Source: Flavobacteriales bacterium
GTDB lineage: Bacteria; Bacteroidota; Bacteroidia; Flavobacteriales_F; PHOS-HE28
Direction of reading: 5' to 3'
Length of the DNA: 38,980 nt
NCBI GenBank assembly: GCA_017987115.1
Contig: JAGNUG010000024.1
Location: forward strand, 1 to 38,980
Position 1 is the first letter of the stretch. Each line of letters opens with the position of its first letter. This document shows positions 17,331 through 25,185 of this stretch, one piece after another. Below the pieces are notes generated by a model. That model saw only the letters and a program-made list of their open reading frames with translations, was not told the origin of the DNA and ran no database searches. The translations under genes and the position numbers were made by a program.

Positions 17331-18442
17331 TTTCGTTCGCGCTTTGGCCATACGAATGGGAGCATGGCCAATACGACCGCAGAGATCCCTAATACCATCA
17401 ACCCGATATTGGGGTGCCATTTACGCGTAACCAAGCTCAATGCAATAATGACACACGCGTAACCATATAAACTGAATGTAGTTCCTCTATGCCCAAAACC
17501 CAGGTCGAGCAACCTGTGGTGTATATGATTGCGATCCGCGGTAAATGGCGACACACCGCTTGCCGCGCGTACAATGAACACGCGCAAGGTGTCCACCAAC
17601 GGATACGCTAATACGGCCATCGCAAAGATCGGCGTAGGGATCTGCTGGAGATAGACCGGCAAACGCGAAGTATCATGATCGATAACGCGAATAGCAAGAA
17701 CAGCGAGGATCGCTCCTATCATCAACGAGCCACTATCGCCCATGAATATCCGGGCAGGATGACTATTGAACACCAGAAACCCGACCAAGGAACCGGCAAG
17801 GACGAATGCCAGCAACGCCATAGCGACATCACCAGCCATTAAGAGCCACCATCCAAAGGTTAGCGCGGCTATCAGGCCAATTCCACCTGCAAGACCATCT
17901 ACACCATCGATCAGGTTGAAGGCATTCACTAGAACGATATAGACAAAGAACGAAAAGGCAATGCTCAAAGTGATCGGTAATTCGTAGACACCGAACAAGC
18001 CATGCATATCCTTGACTCTGATATCTGCCATCACCACCAGGATATACCCAACTACCATGTGGCCTACCAATTTTTTGACCGGCGAGAACCCGATGATGTC
18101 ATCCTTCACACCAATGAAGAAAAGTAGGACCATGGATGCCAGGAGAAACTTGAAGTCCGTGTATGCCAACCCCATGGCCTTGTACAGCATTCGATAATCC
18201 GCGTCCGGTAAACCCAGCATGGCGCCTTTGGGAAACCATAAGGCATATGAGAAGATGATCGCCGCGAAGATGATGATACCACCAATGGTCGGTACGCTTC
18301 GTTGGTGTAATTTCCGAGCTTCGGATGGCTCATCGACCAAATGCTTCATTCGCGCCACTTTGATCAATGACGGCATGGTGAACAGTACCACGAAGAATGA
18401 CGTGAGAAAGCCCAATAGGATTATGTAACCGTGTTCCTTCAC
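17327..18442 (-). CDS. WecA-like polyprenyl-phosphate glycosyl-1-phosphate transferase
   Basis: 371 residues from GTG 18442 (MKEHGYIILLGFLTSFF), five bases after the upstream stop. A TTG at 18484 would overlap the upstream gene by 38 bases and is less likely. There are about ten or eleven membrane segments. The GT4 (MraY/WecA) signatures are present: LHQRSVPTIGG, FIGVKDDIIGFSPVKKL (the DD metal pair), NAFNLIDGVDGLAGG, FMGDSGSLMIG and TADRNHIHHRLLDLG. The HIHHR form marks the WecA/TagO branch rather than MraY. It transfers a sugar-1-phosphate from a UDP-sugar to undecaprenyl phosphate, starting a surface glycan. It lies between two Wzi-like outer-membrane genes. Confidence 0.92.
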   Translation of the reverse strand: MKEHGYIILLGFLTSFFVVLFTMPSLIKVARMKHLVDEPSEARKLHQRSVPTIGGIIIFAAIIFSYALWFPKGAMLGLPDADYRMLYKAMGLAYTDFKFLLASMVLLFFIGVKDDIIGFSPVKKLVGHMVVGYILVVMADIRVKDMHGLFGVYELPITLSIAFSFFVYIVLVNAFNLIDGVDGLAGGIGLIAALTFGWWLLMAGDVAMALLAFVLAGSLVGFLVFNSHPARIFMGDSGSLMIGAILAVLAIRVIDHDTSRLPVYLQQIPTPIFAMAVLAYPLVDTLRVFIVRAASGVSPFTADRNHIHHRLLDLGFGHRGTTFSLYGYACVIIALSLVTRKWHPNIGLMVLGISAVVLAMLPFVWPKRERK

Positions 18443-18446
18443 GTGA

Positions 18447-20027
18447 TCAAAAGTCGTAATATCGGTTAAAGAGCGATGTCCCAAAAACTACATACACATA
18501 GGTACTTTGAACATTGTCCGAAGCATCCTGAAGATCCCTTCTGCGCATGCCTAAGGTAAAACGCAAATTCGTTTTCGGATTGAATAAATATGAGGCATTC
18601 ACATCCATGAAAAGAAGTTGTTGTTCCGGACCTTCGGTCGTTGGGACACCGGTATCCGATCGAAATAAACTACTTCCTCTATTGGTCATTGCCGCAGTAT
18701 CCGGGTGATACAGCGCAAGATTCAACTTAGCCTGCAAACGTAACCGATCCTTGAAGGTCTTATCAACGATCGCGACCGCCTCGCTGAAATTTGCTCCCAT
18801 CGGATGTGCCATGGCCAATCCACTGTGGATATAGTTCAACTGTTCGGGGTCCGCCATGTACATAAAGGGCTGTACGGAGTTGTATTCCAACTGAATGTTC
18901 AAGTCTTTAATGCCAAGGTCGAAAATGCGGACGCCAGACTGCCAAGCAAAACGTTGGCGCTCTGGATCATCTGTCGCAAATTGACCATAGATGTAACCCT
19001 TGTCATACAGTTTCAACTTCAAGTCAGCACCTACGAGACTTTTATAAGGACCACGGAATCCATTGGATGCTACATTAACACCGATCACTGGATTCAATTC
19101 CAGAACATCAAACGGCCTTACCCCATTGTTGTCGATATTGCGAAAGATCGTACTTTCGAAAATGCCGATCTCCACTCTGCCCAAGTTGACACCTAGGTGA
19201 TGGAAGCGAGCACGCATCCATGAGAACAATGATTCACTGGAGGCTCCGGTCGGTAGGCGATCCGAAAGTCCAACGCCATGTTGCAACTTGGTATGCCATG
19301 TGGTGTATTGCCAGCGCTTGTTCAAACTAATGAAACTGAACTCATAATACGGAGCTGGCAAAGTATTGTCACTTAATAGGACCGACCTATAACCATGACC
19401 TACGAAGTGCTTTCCGTGACCTAGCTGGATATTGAACCATTTGGCCGGTGAGTATGAAACATTCGCTTGCGAAAAACCATAATCCATCTTTGCACCTGCC
19501 GGAAATTTTACACGTGCTTGGCCACTGATCACACCATGAAGACGGCTATCCAGAAAGAGGTACTGCGGTAGGATCGTTTGCGTTTCATGGAACATGGTCT
19601 GGAACGAAACTTTCGGACCAAGATCCGCTGTGATACGGAACCCACGTGTATTCTGATAGTATCTATTGGTATCGGAATAAAGCGTCGCGTCACCCGGATC
19701 AAATCCAACCTCGAAAGCAAAAAGGGGGTCGATGGTAAGCCTTGCATCGCCTTCATGCACATCGAGAAAGTGATCGCGATACAGCTTCTCCGTTAAACCA
19801 TAATAGTACTTGGTGGAATCCTTAATATATCCAAGTGTTCCGCTAAGATCCATACGCGACTCAAGCATTGGCTTCAGTCCTGAGATGGCCCGACTTTCAA
19901 TTCTTGTCGATGTACGTTCAATGCTTCCGCTATAATCGTTCTGTAGGGTCACCACGTTCTGTTGCGCGAACGCGGTAGAACATCCCCAAACGAACAAGAG
20001 AACGGCAAATATGCGGATGGTGTTCAC
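18447..20027 (-). CDS. Wzi-like capsule assembly beta-barrel protein (first copy)
   Basis: 526 residues starting at GTG 20027. Signal peptide MNTIRIFAVLLFVWGCSTAFA is followed by QQNVVTLQNDYSG. The protein is almost all predicted amphipathic beta-strand. Its centre carries the family block WFNIQLGHGKHFVGHGYRSV, LLSD, then APYYEFSFISLNKRWQYT. The end (STYVYVVFGTSLFNRYYDF) has the aromatic terminus of outer-membrane barrels. It shares the GYRS..LSD block with the gene two positions downstream, so the two are paralogues flanking the WecA-like gene. It is the first gene of a three-gene operon and starts 147 bases after the fcl stop. Confidence 0.85.
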   Translation of the reverse strand: MNTIRIFAVLLFVWGCSTAFAQQNVVTLQNDYSGSIERTSTRIESRAISGLKPMLESRMDLSGTLGYIKDSTKYYYGLTEKLYRDHFLDVHEGDARLTIDPLFAFEVGFDPGDATLYSDTNRYYQNTRGFRITADLGPKVSFQTMFHETQTILPQYLFLDSRLHGVISGQARVKFPAGAKMDYGFSQANVSYSPAKWFNIQLGHGKHFVGHGYRSVLLSDNTLPAPYYEFSFISLNKRWQYTTWHTKLQHGVGLSDRLPTGASSESLFSWMRARFHHLGVNLGRVEIGIFESTIFRNIDNNGVRPFDVLELNPVIGVNVASNGFRGPYKSLVGADLKLKLYDKGYIYGQFATDDPERQRFAWQSGVRIFDLGIKDLNIQLEYNSVQPFMYMADPEQLNYIHSGLAMAHPMGANFSEAVAIVDKTFKDRLRLQAKLNLALYHPDTAAMTNRGSSLFRSDTGVPTTEGPEQQLLFMDVNASYLFNPKTNLRFTLGMRRRDLQDASDNVQSTYVYVVFGTSLFNRYYDF

Positions 20028-20124
20028 TGTAAATTCGCGTATAGGCCTGCAATGTAGGGCGGAAGTTCTTCATGAGATACACGTTCCTGTCGTGCATATG
20101 GAACGCAACTCGGCTAACCCTATC

Positions 20125-20152
20125 ACGAAGAACGCCCGACTTCAGCCGGGCG
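20125..20152 (-). terminator. terminator downstream of fcl
   Basis: In transcript direction CGCCCGGC-TGAA-GTCGGGCG folds into an eight-pair stem (one GU) with a TGAA tetraloop at 20152-20133, followed by the T-rich TTCTTCGT. It begins 22 bases after the fcl stop and precedes the next gene by about 100 bases. The T-tract is interrupted, so termination may be partial. Confidence 0.55.
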
Positions 20153-20174
20153 CTCATTTCGATCCGAATAAGTT

Positions 20175-21113
20175 CTAAGCCTTGGCCAGCTCGCTTTTCG
20201 CAAACTCAGCGTAAACAGCAGATATACCGTCACGTAGGTCGATCTTGTGTTTCCAGCCCAGCTTGTGGAGCTTGCCGACATCCATCAATTTACGTGGTGT
20301 ACCATCGGGCTTCTCCGTATTCCATTTTAGTTCTCCGTCATACCCAACGATGTCCTTGATCATCTCCGCAAGTGCTTTGATCGTTAGATCCTCACCGGTA
20401 CCAATGTTCACGAATAACTCGTCGTTGTAGTTATTAAGCAGGAAATAGCACGCGTCCGCCAGGTCATCCACATGCAGGAATTCACGCATCGGCGAACCTG
20501 TTCCCCACACTTCAACACTCGGAGCATTGGTGATCTTGGCCGTGTGGAACTTGCGGATCAACGCGGGTAATACGTGACTGTTGTTCAGGTCGTAATTATC
20601 ATTCGGGCCATAGAGGTTCGTCGGCATGGCGCTGATGTAGTTACGGTCATACTGTTTCCGATAGCTCTCAGCCAACTTGATACCTGCGATCTTGGCAATG
20701 GCGTACGGCTCGTTGGTCTGTTCCAACAGGCCGGTCAACAGGCTCTCTTCCTTTAATGGCTGTGGAGCCATTTTAGGATAGATACAAGAGCTGCCCAAGA
20801 ACAACAGTTTCTTCACGTCGTTCTCATGACTTGAATGGATGATGTTGCTCTCGATCATCAGGTTCTCATAAAGGAACTGGGCACGGTAAACATTGTTCGC
20901 GTGGATGCCACCCACCTTCGCTGCTGCGAGAATTACATAAGCTGGTTTCTCTTCCGCGAAGAACTCCCGAACGGCCTGTTGATCCTTGAGGTCCAGTTCC
21001 TTGCTCGTCCGGTACACCAGGTTCGTATGCCCTTCAGTAGTAAGCTTGCGCACCAAAGCACTGCCCACCATTCCCCGGTGGCCAGCTATGTAGATCTTGT
21101 CTGTCTTGTTCAT
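20175..21113 (-). CDS. fcl: GDP-L-fucose synthase
   Basis: 312 residues from ATG 21113, the usual length. It is a short-chain dehydrogenase-type NADP enzyme with the glycine motif [11 protein letters not shown], the catalytic [16 protein letters not shown] and [11 protein letters not shown] (Tyr-xxx-Lys), then [12 protein letters not shown] and the [14 protein letters not shown] region. It converts GDP-4-keto-6-deoxymannose to GDP-L-fucose by epimerisation and reduction, in the cytoplasm. The upstream neighbour is gmd, which makes its substrate. The gap between them holds two hairpins. The product would feed fucosylated surface glycans, consistent with the WecA/Wzi genes downstream. Confidence 0.97.
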   Translation of the reverse strand: MNKTDKIYIAGHRGMVGSALVRKLTTEGHTNLVYRTSKELDLKDQQAVREFFAEEKPAYVILAAAKVGGIHANNVYRAQFLYENLMIESNIIHSSHENDVKKLLFLGSSCIYPKMAPQPLKEESLLTGLLEQTNEPYAIAKIAGIKLAESYRKQYDRNYISAMPTNLYGPNDNYDLNNSHVLPALIRKFHTAKITNAPSVEVWGTGSPMREFLHVDDLADACYFLLNNYNDELFVNIGTGEDLTIKALAEMIKDIVGYDGELKWNTEKPDGTPRKLMDVGKLHKLGWKHKIDLRDGISAVYAEFAKSELAKA

Positions 21114-21155
21114 TGTTTTCTCTTTGTTCTTGCGGGCTTAACATGTCCCTCATCC

Positions 21156-21208
21156 GGGCGATACATGCATCGCCCCTCCTCGGAATGATCGCCAGTGGCG
21201 ATCATTCC
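21156..21208 (-). other. two strong hairpins between gmd and fcl
   Basis: Hairpin A: GGAATGATCGCC and its perfect complement (21182-21193 and 21197-21208, three-base loop) span the gmd stop codon itself. Hairpin B: GGGCGAT and ATCGCCC (21156-21162 and 21169-21175, six-base loop). Neither is followed by a T-run, so they are more likely mRNA-stability or processing elements than terminators. Confidence 0.65.
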
Positions 21209-22419
21209 TGCTCGTGCAAAATGGTATGACCGCCTTTCTTCAGGTAGACATCACGCTTGAACAATTCAATATCACTTTGAACCATTTCAGATACCAAAGC
21301 TTTGAGGTCATATTTATGTTTCCAACCAAGAATGCGCCGTGCTTTGGAAGGATCGCCCTCCAAATGATCCACTTCCGCAGGACGGTAGTAGCGTGGATCA
21401 ATGGCAACCACCATCTTTCCTGTTTTCTTATCGTAGCCCTTCTCCTTCACCCCTTTCCCTTTCCATTCCAACTTAACACCGGTCTGTGCAAACGCCAGCT
21501 CAATGAAATGACGAACGGTGTAGGTCTTTCCGGTAGCTAGAACGAAGTCATCCGGCTTCTTGGCCTGCAGCATCAACCACATTCCTTCCACGTAGTCCTT
21601 TGCATGGCCCCAATCGCGCTTCGCATCGATATTCCCGAGGTACAATGCATCCTGTAGGCCCAACTTGATCTTTGCCACAGCACGTGTGATCTTACGCGTT
21701 ACGAAGGTCTCACCACGCAACGGACTTTCATGATTGAACAAGATACCATTGCAAGCGAACATGTTATAGCTCTCGCGGTAATTCTTGGTGATCCAGAACC
21801 CATATAGCTTGGCTACGCCATAAGGGCTCTTCGGATAGAATGGGGTATCCTCATTCTGTGCCCTTGGCAACACACCACCATATAGCTCGCTTGTGCTGGC
21901 CTGGTAGAAACGGGTCTTCTTTTCCATGCCGAGGATACGGATGGCTTCCAGAAAACGCAATGTTCCAATACCGTCAGCATTGGCAGTGTATTCCGGCATT
22001 TCAAAGCTCACGGCAACATGGCTCATTGCCGCCAGATTATAGATCTCATCCGGCTGGATCTCCTTGACCAAACGGAGGCAATTAACGCTGTCAGTGAGGT
22101 CACCATAATGCAAATGGAATGGACGACCTTTCTCATGCATATCATGATACAAGTGATCAATACGGTCCGTATTGAACAAAGAGCTACGGCGCTTCACGCC
22201 ATGAACTTCATATCCTTTGTTCAGCAATAGTTCGCTCAAGTACGCTCCGTCCTGCCCGGTAACACCAGTGATCAGCGCGACTTTGCGCTTCTTGGGTGCA
22301 GCGGCTGGCGTTTTGGCCTTGGTCGTTTTCTTGGAGGCTGCTTTTGCAGTTGGCTTCTTCGCAGCGGCAACTTTAGTTACTGGCTTGCGCGTCTTCGTTG
22401 ACTTCTTTTTGGTGGTCAT
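21202..22419 (-). CDS. gmd: GDP-mannose 4,6-dehydratase with histone-H1-like N-terminal tail
   Basis: 405 residues from ATG 22419. Residues about 48-400 are a standard Gmd: [19 protein letters not shown] (NADP-binding), ASTSELYG (catalytic Ser/Glu), [15 protein letters not shown] (Tyr-xxx-Lys), [17 protein letters not shown] and [16 protein letters not shown]. It converts GDP-D-mannose to GDP-4-keto-6-deoxymannose, the first step to GDP-L-fucose. The unusual part is residues 1-46, with 16 Lys, 2 Arg and no acidic residue, rich in Ala, Thr and Pro (e.g. [18 protein letters not shown]). This resembles bacterial histone-H1-like tails; typical Gmd starts directly at the Rossmann strand. No other ATG lies between the tail and the domain, so the tail belongs to the frame. 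Upstream cysQ ends six bases away. Confidence 0.96.
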   Translation of the reverse strand: MTTKKKSTKTRKPVTKVAAAKKPTAKAASKKTTKAKTPAAAPKKRKVALITGVTGQDGAYLSELLLNKGYEVHGVKRRSSLFNTDRIDHLYHDMHEKGRPFHLHYGDLTDSVNCLRLVKEIQPDEIYNLAAMSHVAVSFEMPEYTANADGIGTLRFLEAIRILGMEKKTRFYQASTSELYGGVLPRAQNEDTPFYPKSPYGVAKLYGFWITKNYRESYNMFACNGILFNHESPLRGETFVTRKITRAVAKIKLGLQDALYLGNIDAKRDWGHAKDYVEGMWLMLQAKKPDDFVLATGKTYTVRHFIELAFAQTGVKLEWKGKGVKEKGYDKKTGKMVVAIDPRYYRPAEVDHLEGDPSKARRILGWKHKYDLKALVSEMVQSDIELFKRDVYLKKGGHTILHEQE

Positions 22420-22425
22420 ATGTGC

Positions 22426-23265
22426 TTATTGTACGATGAACCAATTGTTCACCAATTCGTTCTTGTTGTATCTCATTGGACCTTCCGTGGTCACGTCGAT
22501 CAATTCCTTTCCAGCTTCGTTCGCTATGGCATGTCCGGCAGCGGTGTCCCACTCCATAGTTGGTGCGTACCGCGGATATACATCAGCCTTACCCTCTGCT
22601 ACCAGACAGATCTTCAACGCACTGCCCATGGCCGCCAATTCCACTGTGCCATGTTCCTTCTCCTTGTTGGCTATGAATGCGGCCGTCTCCGGACTTTGAT
22701 GGGAACGACTGGCTACAATGGTGTAGTTCGCGGTCTTCTGGACCAATGGCAATTTGTGCGACATAGCGGCACGTTCATACGCGCCGGAAGCGGAAAAGGT
22801 TGCTGCGTGCTCGTGCTTGTATGCACCACCGCCGGCCCAAGAGAAATACAGCACATCCGTAACGGGTACATACAATACACCAATGATCGGCGAACTTGTT
22901 CCTAGCGGACCCGCCGGCTGATCGTCGCGCTCCATCAAAGCGATGTTCACTGTGAACTCACCATTGCGTTTTACGAATTCCTTGGTTCCGTCCAAAGGGT
23001 CCACTAACCAGTATCGGTCCCATTTCTGGCGTTCAGTCGCGGTCAATGTCCTTCCTTCTTCACTCAATACCGGATAGCCTGTTCCAGCTAACACTTTTAC
23101 GATGGCCGCATGCGCGCGCAGATCCGCTTCCGTAAGTGGCGAACGATCATCTTTCAAGGTTACTTCAACAGGTCTGGAATAGACTTCCAGGATCTCTTCT
23201 CCAGCCTTGAACGCAGCATTGATAGCGGCGTTCAAGTGTGGCAACAGTTCGGTTCCAGATCGCAT
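22426..23265 (-). CDS. cysQ: 3'(2'),5'-bisphosphate nucleotidase CysQ
   Basis: 279 residues from ATG 23265 (MRSGTELLPHLNAAINAAF). The open frame reaches 23319, but ATG 23265 is favoured because a -7 promoter element lies eight bases in front of it. It is an inositol-monophosphatase-fold enzyme with the metal-binding motifs SEEG, WLVDPLDGTKEFVKR and EWDTAAGHAIANEAG. CysQ removes the 3'-phosphate from adenosine 3',5'-bisphosphate, the toxic by-product of sulfate assimilation and sulfotransfer. It is co-oriented with gmd and fcl, six bases from gmd. Pairing with a glycan cluster might hint at sulfated polysaccharide, but no sulfotransferase is visible, so that is only a thought. Confidence 0.92.
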   Translation of the reverse strand: MRSGTELLPHLNAAINAAFKAGEEILEVYSRPVEVTLKDDRSPLTEADLRAHAAIVKVLAGTGYPVLSEEGRTLTATERQKWDRYWLVDPLDGTKEFVKRNGEFTVNIALMERDDQPAGPLGTSSPIIGVLYVPVTDVLYFSWAGGGAYKHEHAATFSASGAYERAAMSHKLPLVQKTANYTIVASRSHQSPETAAFIANKEKEHGTVELAAMGSALKICLVAEGKADVYPRYAPTMEWDTAAGHAIANEAGKELIDVTTEGPMRYNKNELVNNWFIVQ

Positions 23266-23273
23266 GCAACGGC

Positions 23274-23281
23274 CAAAGTTA
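23274..23281 (-). promoter_or_regulatory. -7 promoter element of the cysQ-gmd-fcl operon
   Basis: The reverse strand reads TAACTTTG, exact for TANNTTTG, ending eight bases before the cysQ ATG. The transcript would be leaderless or nearly so. No TTG at -33. The rest of the 306-base interval to the zinc-ribbon gene (23266-23571) holds only the terminator described next; I see no other gene in it. Confidence 0.5.
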
Positions 23282-23481
23282 ACCGGGCATGTCCGCAGCG
23301 AACTACGGAGAAGCGACAAATGTCAAAACCGAATTGTGTGTATTTCCGAGCAAGCAAGAATTATACAATGGGCTTTCCACCTTCGATCTCGTTGGTAGTG
23401 GTTACTGACCCGGGTTCAACTCGTAGGCTGAATTGTTATAAGCCAACGGAACCGAAAGATCGCTGGATGTTTGCAACAACG

Positions 23482-23530
23482 AAAAACCCGGTAGCCTGTG
23501 GTCCGCATGCGCAGAACCAAGACTACCGGG
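23482..23530 (-). terminator. intrinsic terminator after the zinc-ribbon gene
   Basis: The stem CCCGGTAG / CTACCGGG (23530-23523 with 23494-23487) is perfect over eight pairs, with an inner TGGT/ACCA stem and the palindrome CGCATGCG in the loop. It is followed directly by five T (complement of 23482-23486). A second small hairpin (TGGACCT-CCGT-AGGTCCA) lies at 23540-23557. Both sit between the stop at 23572 and the cysQ promoter. Confidence 0.8.
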
Positions 23531-23571
23531 AAGCTCTTATGGACCTACGGAGGTCCAAGTATGCTATCCGA

Positions 23572-23727
23572 TCAGGCCTTCCCCATGATCTTGAACATGC
23601 CAGTGCCGCACGTGGTACATGTGCCCTTCATGGCACGACGACCGTTGGCCATAATGTTCTCTTTCGGATCTTTCATCATCCGTTTTGCTTTGCACTTTAC
23701 GCAATAGCCTTCTACGCCATCTGCCAT
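23572..23727 (-). CDS. small zinc-ribbon protein (DUF5679-like)
   Basis: 51 residues from ATG 23727. Two CxxC pairs, in EGYCVKCKAKRMMKDPKE and MKGTCTTCGTGMFKIMGKA, are separated by 24 residues with the basic stretch NIMANGRRAM. The arrangement YCVKCKAKR...DP...NGRxAxKGxCxxCGxxMFxI matches the small DUF5679 family as I remember it. It probably binds one zinc ion; the function is unknown, possibly nucleic-acid or ribosome binding. It is preceded by the csaA-like gene (83-base gap) and followed by a strong terminator, so it closes that transcription unit. Confidence 0.85.
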   Translation of the reverse strand: MADGVEGYCVKCKAKRMMKDPKENIMANGRRAMKGTCTTCGTGMFKIMGKA

Positions 23728-23810
23728 TTTCTTTGGTGTTTTGAGGTTACTTAATGTGATGCAAGGTAGTTGGAATGCGGGCTTTTCGTTCTATTGGTTT
23801 TCAACACGTG

Positions 23811-24146
23811 TTAGCGGATAACCGTGCCGTTCGGCACCTTTCGTTCCACCGAAGCAAGTACAATGTGACCATTCTCATCCGGAAAACCTGTCACCAAACA
23901 CTGCGACATCACCCTGCCTATCTGCTTTTCCGGGAAATTCATCACGGCCATCACCTGCATCTCAATAAGGTCCTTCTTTGAGTAGTTCCCGGTTACCTGT
24001 GCACTGCTTCGCTTAATACCATATGGGCCAAAGTCGATGGTCAGGACGTATGCAGGATTGCGCGCGTTGGGCAGATCGCTCGCGGAGAGAACAGTGCCCA
24101 CACAGAACAGCACTTTCTCAAGATCGGATGATCGGACCATTTCCAT
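23811..24146 (-). CDS. csaA: CsaA-like tRNA-binding domain protein
   Basis: 111 residues from ATG 24146 (MEMVRSSDLEKVLF); ATG 24140 is equally possible, and a GTG at 24170 would overlap the upstream gene. The single OB-fold of the EMAP/tRNA-binding type shows VGTVLSASDLPNARNPAYVL, TIDFGPYGIKRSSAQVTGNY, MQVMAVMNFPEKQIGRVMSQ and CLVTGFPDE. This pattern is typical of CsaA/YgjH. CsaA of Bacillus has been described as a secretion-related chaperone, and the domain binds tRNA; the role here is uncertain. It lies 20 bases after the SRPBCC gene in the ArsR-controlled run. Confidence 0.88.
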   Translation of the reverse strand: MEMVRSSDLEKVLFCVGTVLSASDLPNARNPAYVLTIDFGPYGIKRSSAQVTGNYSKKDLIEMQVMAVMNFPEKQIGRVMSQCLVTGFPDENGHIVLASVERKVPNGTVIR

Positions 24147-24166
24147 TACTATCTGACGCGATCGTC

Positions 24167-24703
24167 TCACGCTTTATCCAAACGCGCTTGATATTCGGCG
24201 TTCAAGAGGTTGTGCTTCGGCCAGAATGCTGGCGCGATCCTGTCGTTCAAATGTTCAAAAAGGATATCCAAATGTGTGTGCCAACCACCTGAAATACTAA
24301 GTAGATCCTTGCGGTCAGGTAATCGGTGGTGTGCTAATACCAAGAGGACTTCATTGTCCTTTTCCGTTAATTCGAATACCACCTCGGAGAGTGCATCCTC
24401 GCGAGCACCCCATGTGAAACTGAGCACATTGGGTGGTTCGCAACGCGTTATCCTGGCAACCATTCTGTGACCCTGTGCGTATTTCTCAGGCGTCTCACTG
24501 GGCTCAGCATCCAACATGCTATGTAACCAGAATAGCTCCACTTTACCGCCAACACGCAGTTCCATGTTACCACTAGCAAGCCATTTGGCACGTTTTTCCG
24601 ACTCCGTAAGGTAAGCCCATACGCGGTCGATGGGTCCGGGTAATACGCGCTCGAAGCGAATGGTGTTCGGTTCTGTGACGATTCCGTACTTGTTCATTTT
24701 CAT
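24167..24703 (-). CDS. SRPBCC family protein (AHSA1-type)
   Basis: 178 residues from ATG 24703 (MKMNKYGIVTEPNTIRFERV); an ATG at 24736 would overlap the arsR gene by 17 bases and is less likely. The START/SRPBCC hydrophobic-pocket fold is indicated by RVLPGPIDRVWAYLTESEKR, AKWLASG, VARITRCEPPNVLSFTWG, and VLLVLAHHRLPDRKDLLSIS with GGWHTHLDILFEHL at the end. Members of this group are usually encoded directly after an ArsR regulator, as here. They bind hydrophobic ligands; the actual ligand and function are unknown. Confidence 0.9.
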   Translation of the reverse strand: MKMNKYGIVTEPNTIRFERVLPGPIDRVWAYLTESEKRAKWLASGNMELRVGGKVELFWLHSMLDAEPSETPEKYAQGHRMVARITRCEPPNVLSFTWGAREDALSEVVFELTEKDNEVLLVLAHHRLPDRKDLLSISGGWHTHLDILFEHLNDRIAPAFWPKHNLLNAEYQARLDKA

Positions 24704-24719
24704 TGTTGTTAGGTGAAAT

Positions 24720-25055
24720 TCATTTATTGGTCTCATCCTCTGTTATCAGCAATTGTTCCAACGCATCCAAGCGACCACCCCAGAAACTCCGGGTCTCCTC
24801 CATCCAATGCGCAGCAGAATCCAAAGGACCGGATCGGTAACTCAGAAAATGGTCGCGCCCTATCCTGCGACGCTTGACCAGTTTGGCCCGCTCAAGTACG
24901 AGGATATGTTTGCTCACGGCATTCAGCGACAACCGAAATGGCTGGGCCAACTCAGTCACACGTGCCTCGCCCATTGATAAGCGTTCCAGGATCGCACGAC
25001 GCGTTGGATCCGCAAGTGCTAGGAGTGTCTTATCAATGGTTCCTTGATGGGTCAT
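24720..25055 (-). CDS. ArsR family transcriptional regulator
   Basis: 111 residues from ATG 25055 (MTHQGTIDKTLLALADPTRR); the frame extends to a TTG at 25064. The winged helix-turn-helix is clear: LADPTRRAILERL, ARVTELAQPFRLSLNAVSKH, ILVLERAKLVKRRRIGRDHF. There are no metal-binding Cys residues in the alpha3 region (LSLNAVSKH), so it is not a classical metal sensor. The C-terminal WMEETRSFWGGRLDALEQLL is the usual extension of ArsR proteins paired with SRPBCC genes. A perfect 11-bp inverted repeat overlaps its promoter, so it probably represses its own operon. Confidence 0.93.
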   Translation of the reverse strand: MTHQGTIDKTLLALADPTRRAILERLSMGEARVTELAQPFRLSLNAVSKHILVLERAKLVKRRRIGRDHFLSYRSGPLDSAAHWMEETRSFWGGRLDALEQLLITEDETNK

Positions 25056-25061
25056 CGGGTG

Positions 25062-25091
25062 CAAATATATTCAACCTTTTGGTTGAATATA
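25062..25091 (-). promoter_or_regulatory. arsR promoter with perfect palindromic operator
   Basis: The reverse strand has the -7 element TATATTTG (25069-25062), six bases before the arsR ATG. Overlapping it is a perfect inverted repeat, TATATTCAACC-TTTT-GGTTGAATATA, with arms 25066-25076 and 25081-25091. The arms cover the -7 element and the -7/-33 spacer, the expected placement for a repressor site. ArsR-type proteins bind such palindromes as dimers. That the cognate protein is the downstream ArsR is inference. Confidence 0.8.
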
Positions 25092-25167
25092 AAAAACACA
25101 CTTTATTCAGCGGATATCCTACTTGAGAACGAAACAATTCTTGGTTCAAACCCGAACTTGAACACGT

Positions 25168-25175
25168 TACTTTTG
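25168..25175 (+). promoter_or_regulatory. -7 promoter element of the 25186 methyltransferase
   Basis: TACTTTTG, an exact TANNTTTG match, ends ten bases before the ATG at 25186. A TTG lies at 25141-25143, but the spacer (24 bases) is longer than usual. It is divergent from arsR, whose operator lies about 80 bases away. Confidence 0.5.
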
Positions 25176-25185
25176 TTCCACTCGG

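Noticed and set aside
22426-23265. Sulfated-glycan pathway suggested by cysQ next to gmd/fcl
   Set aside because: No sulfotransferase, APS kinase or sulfatase is present in the window; proximity alone is not enough.
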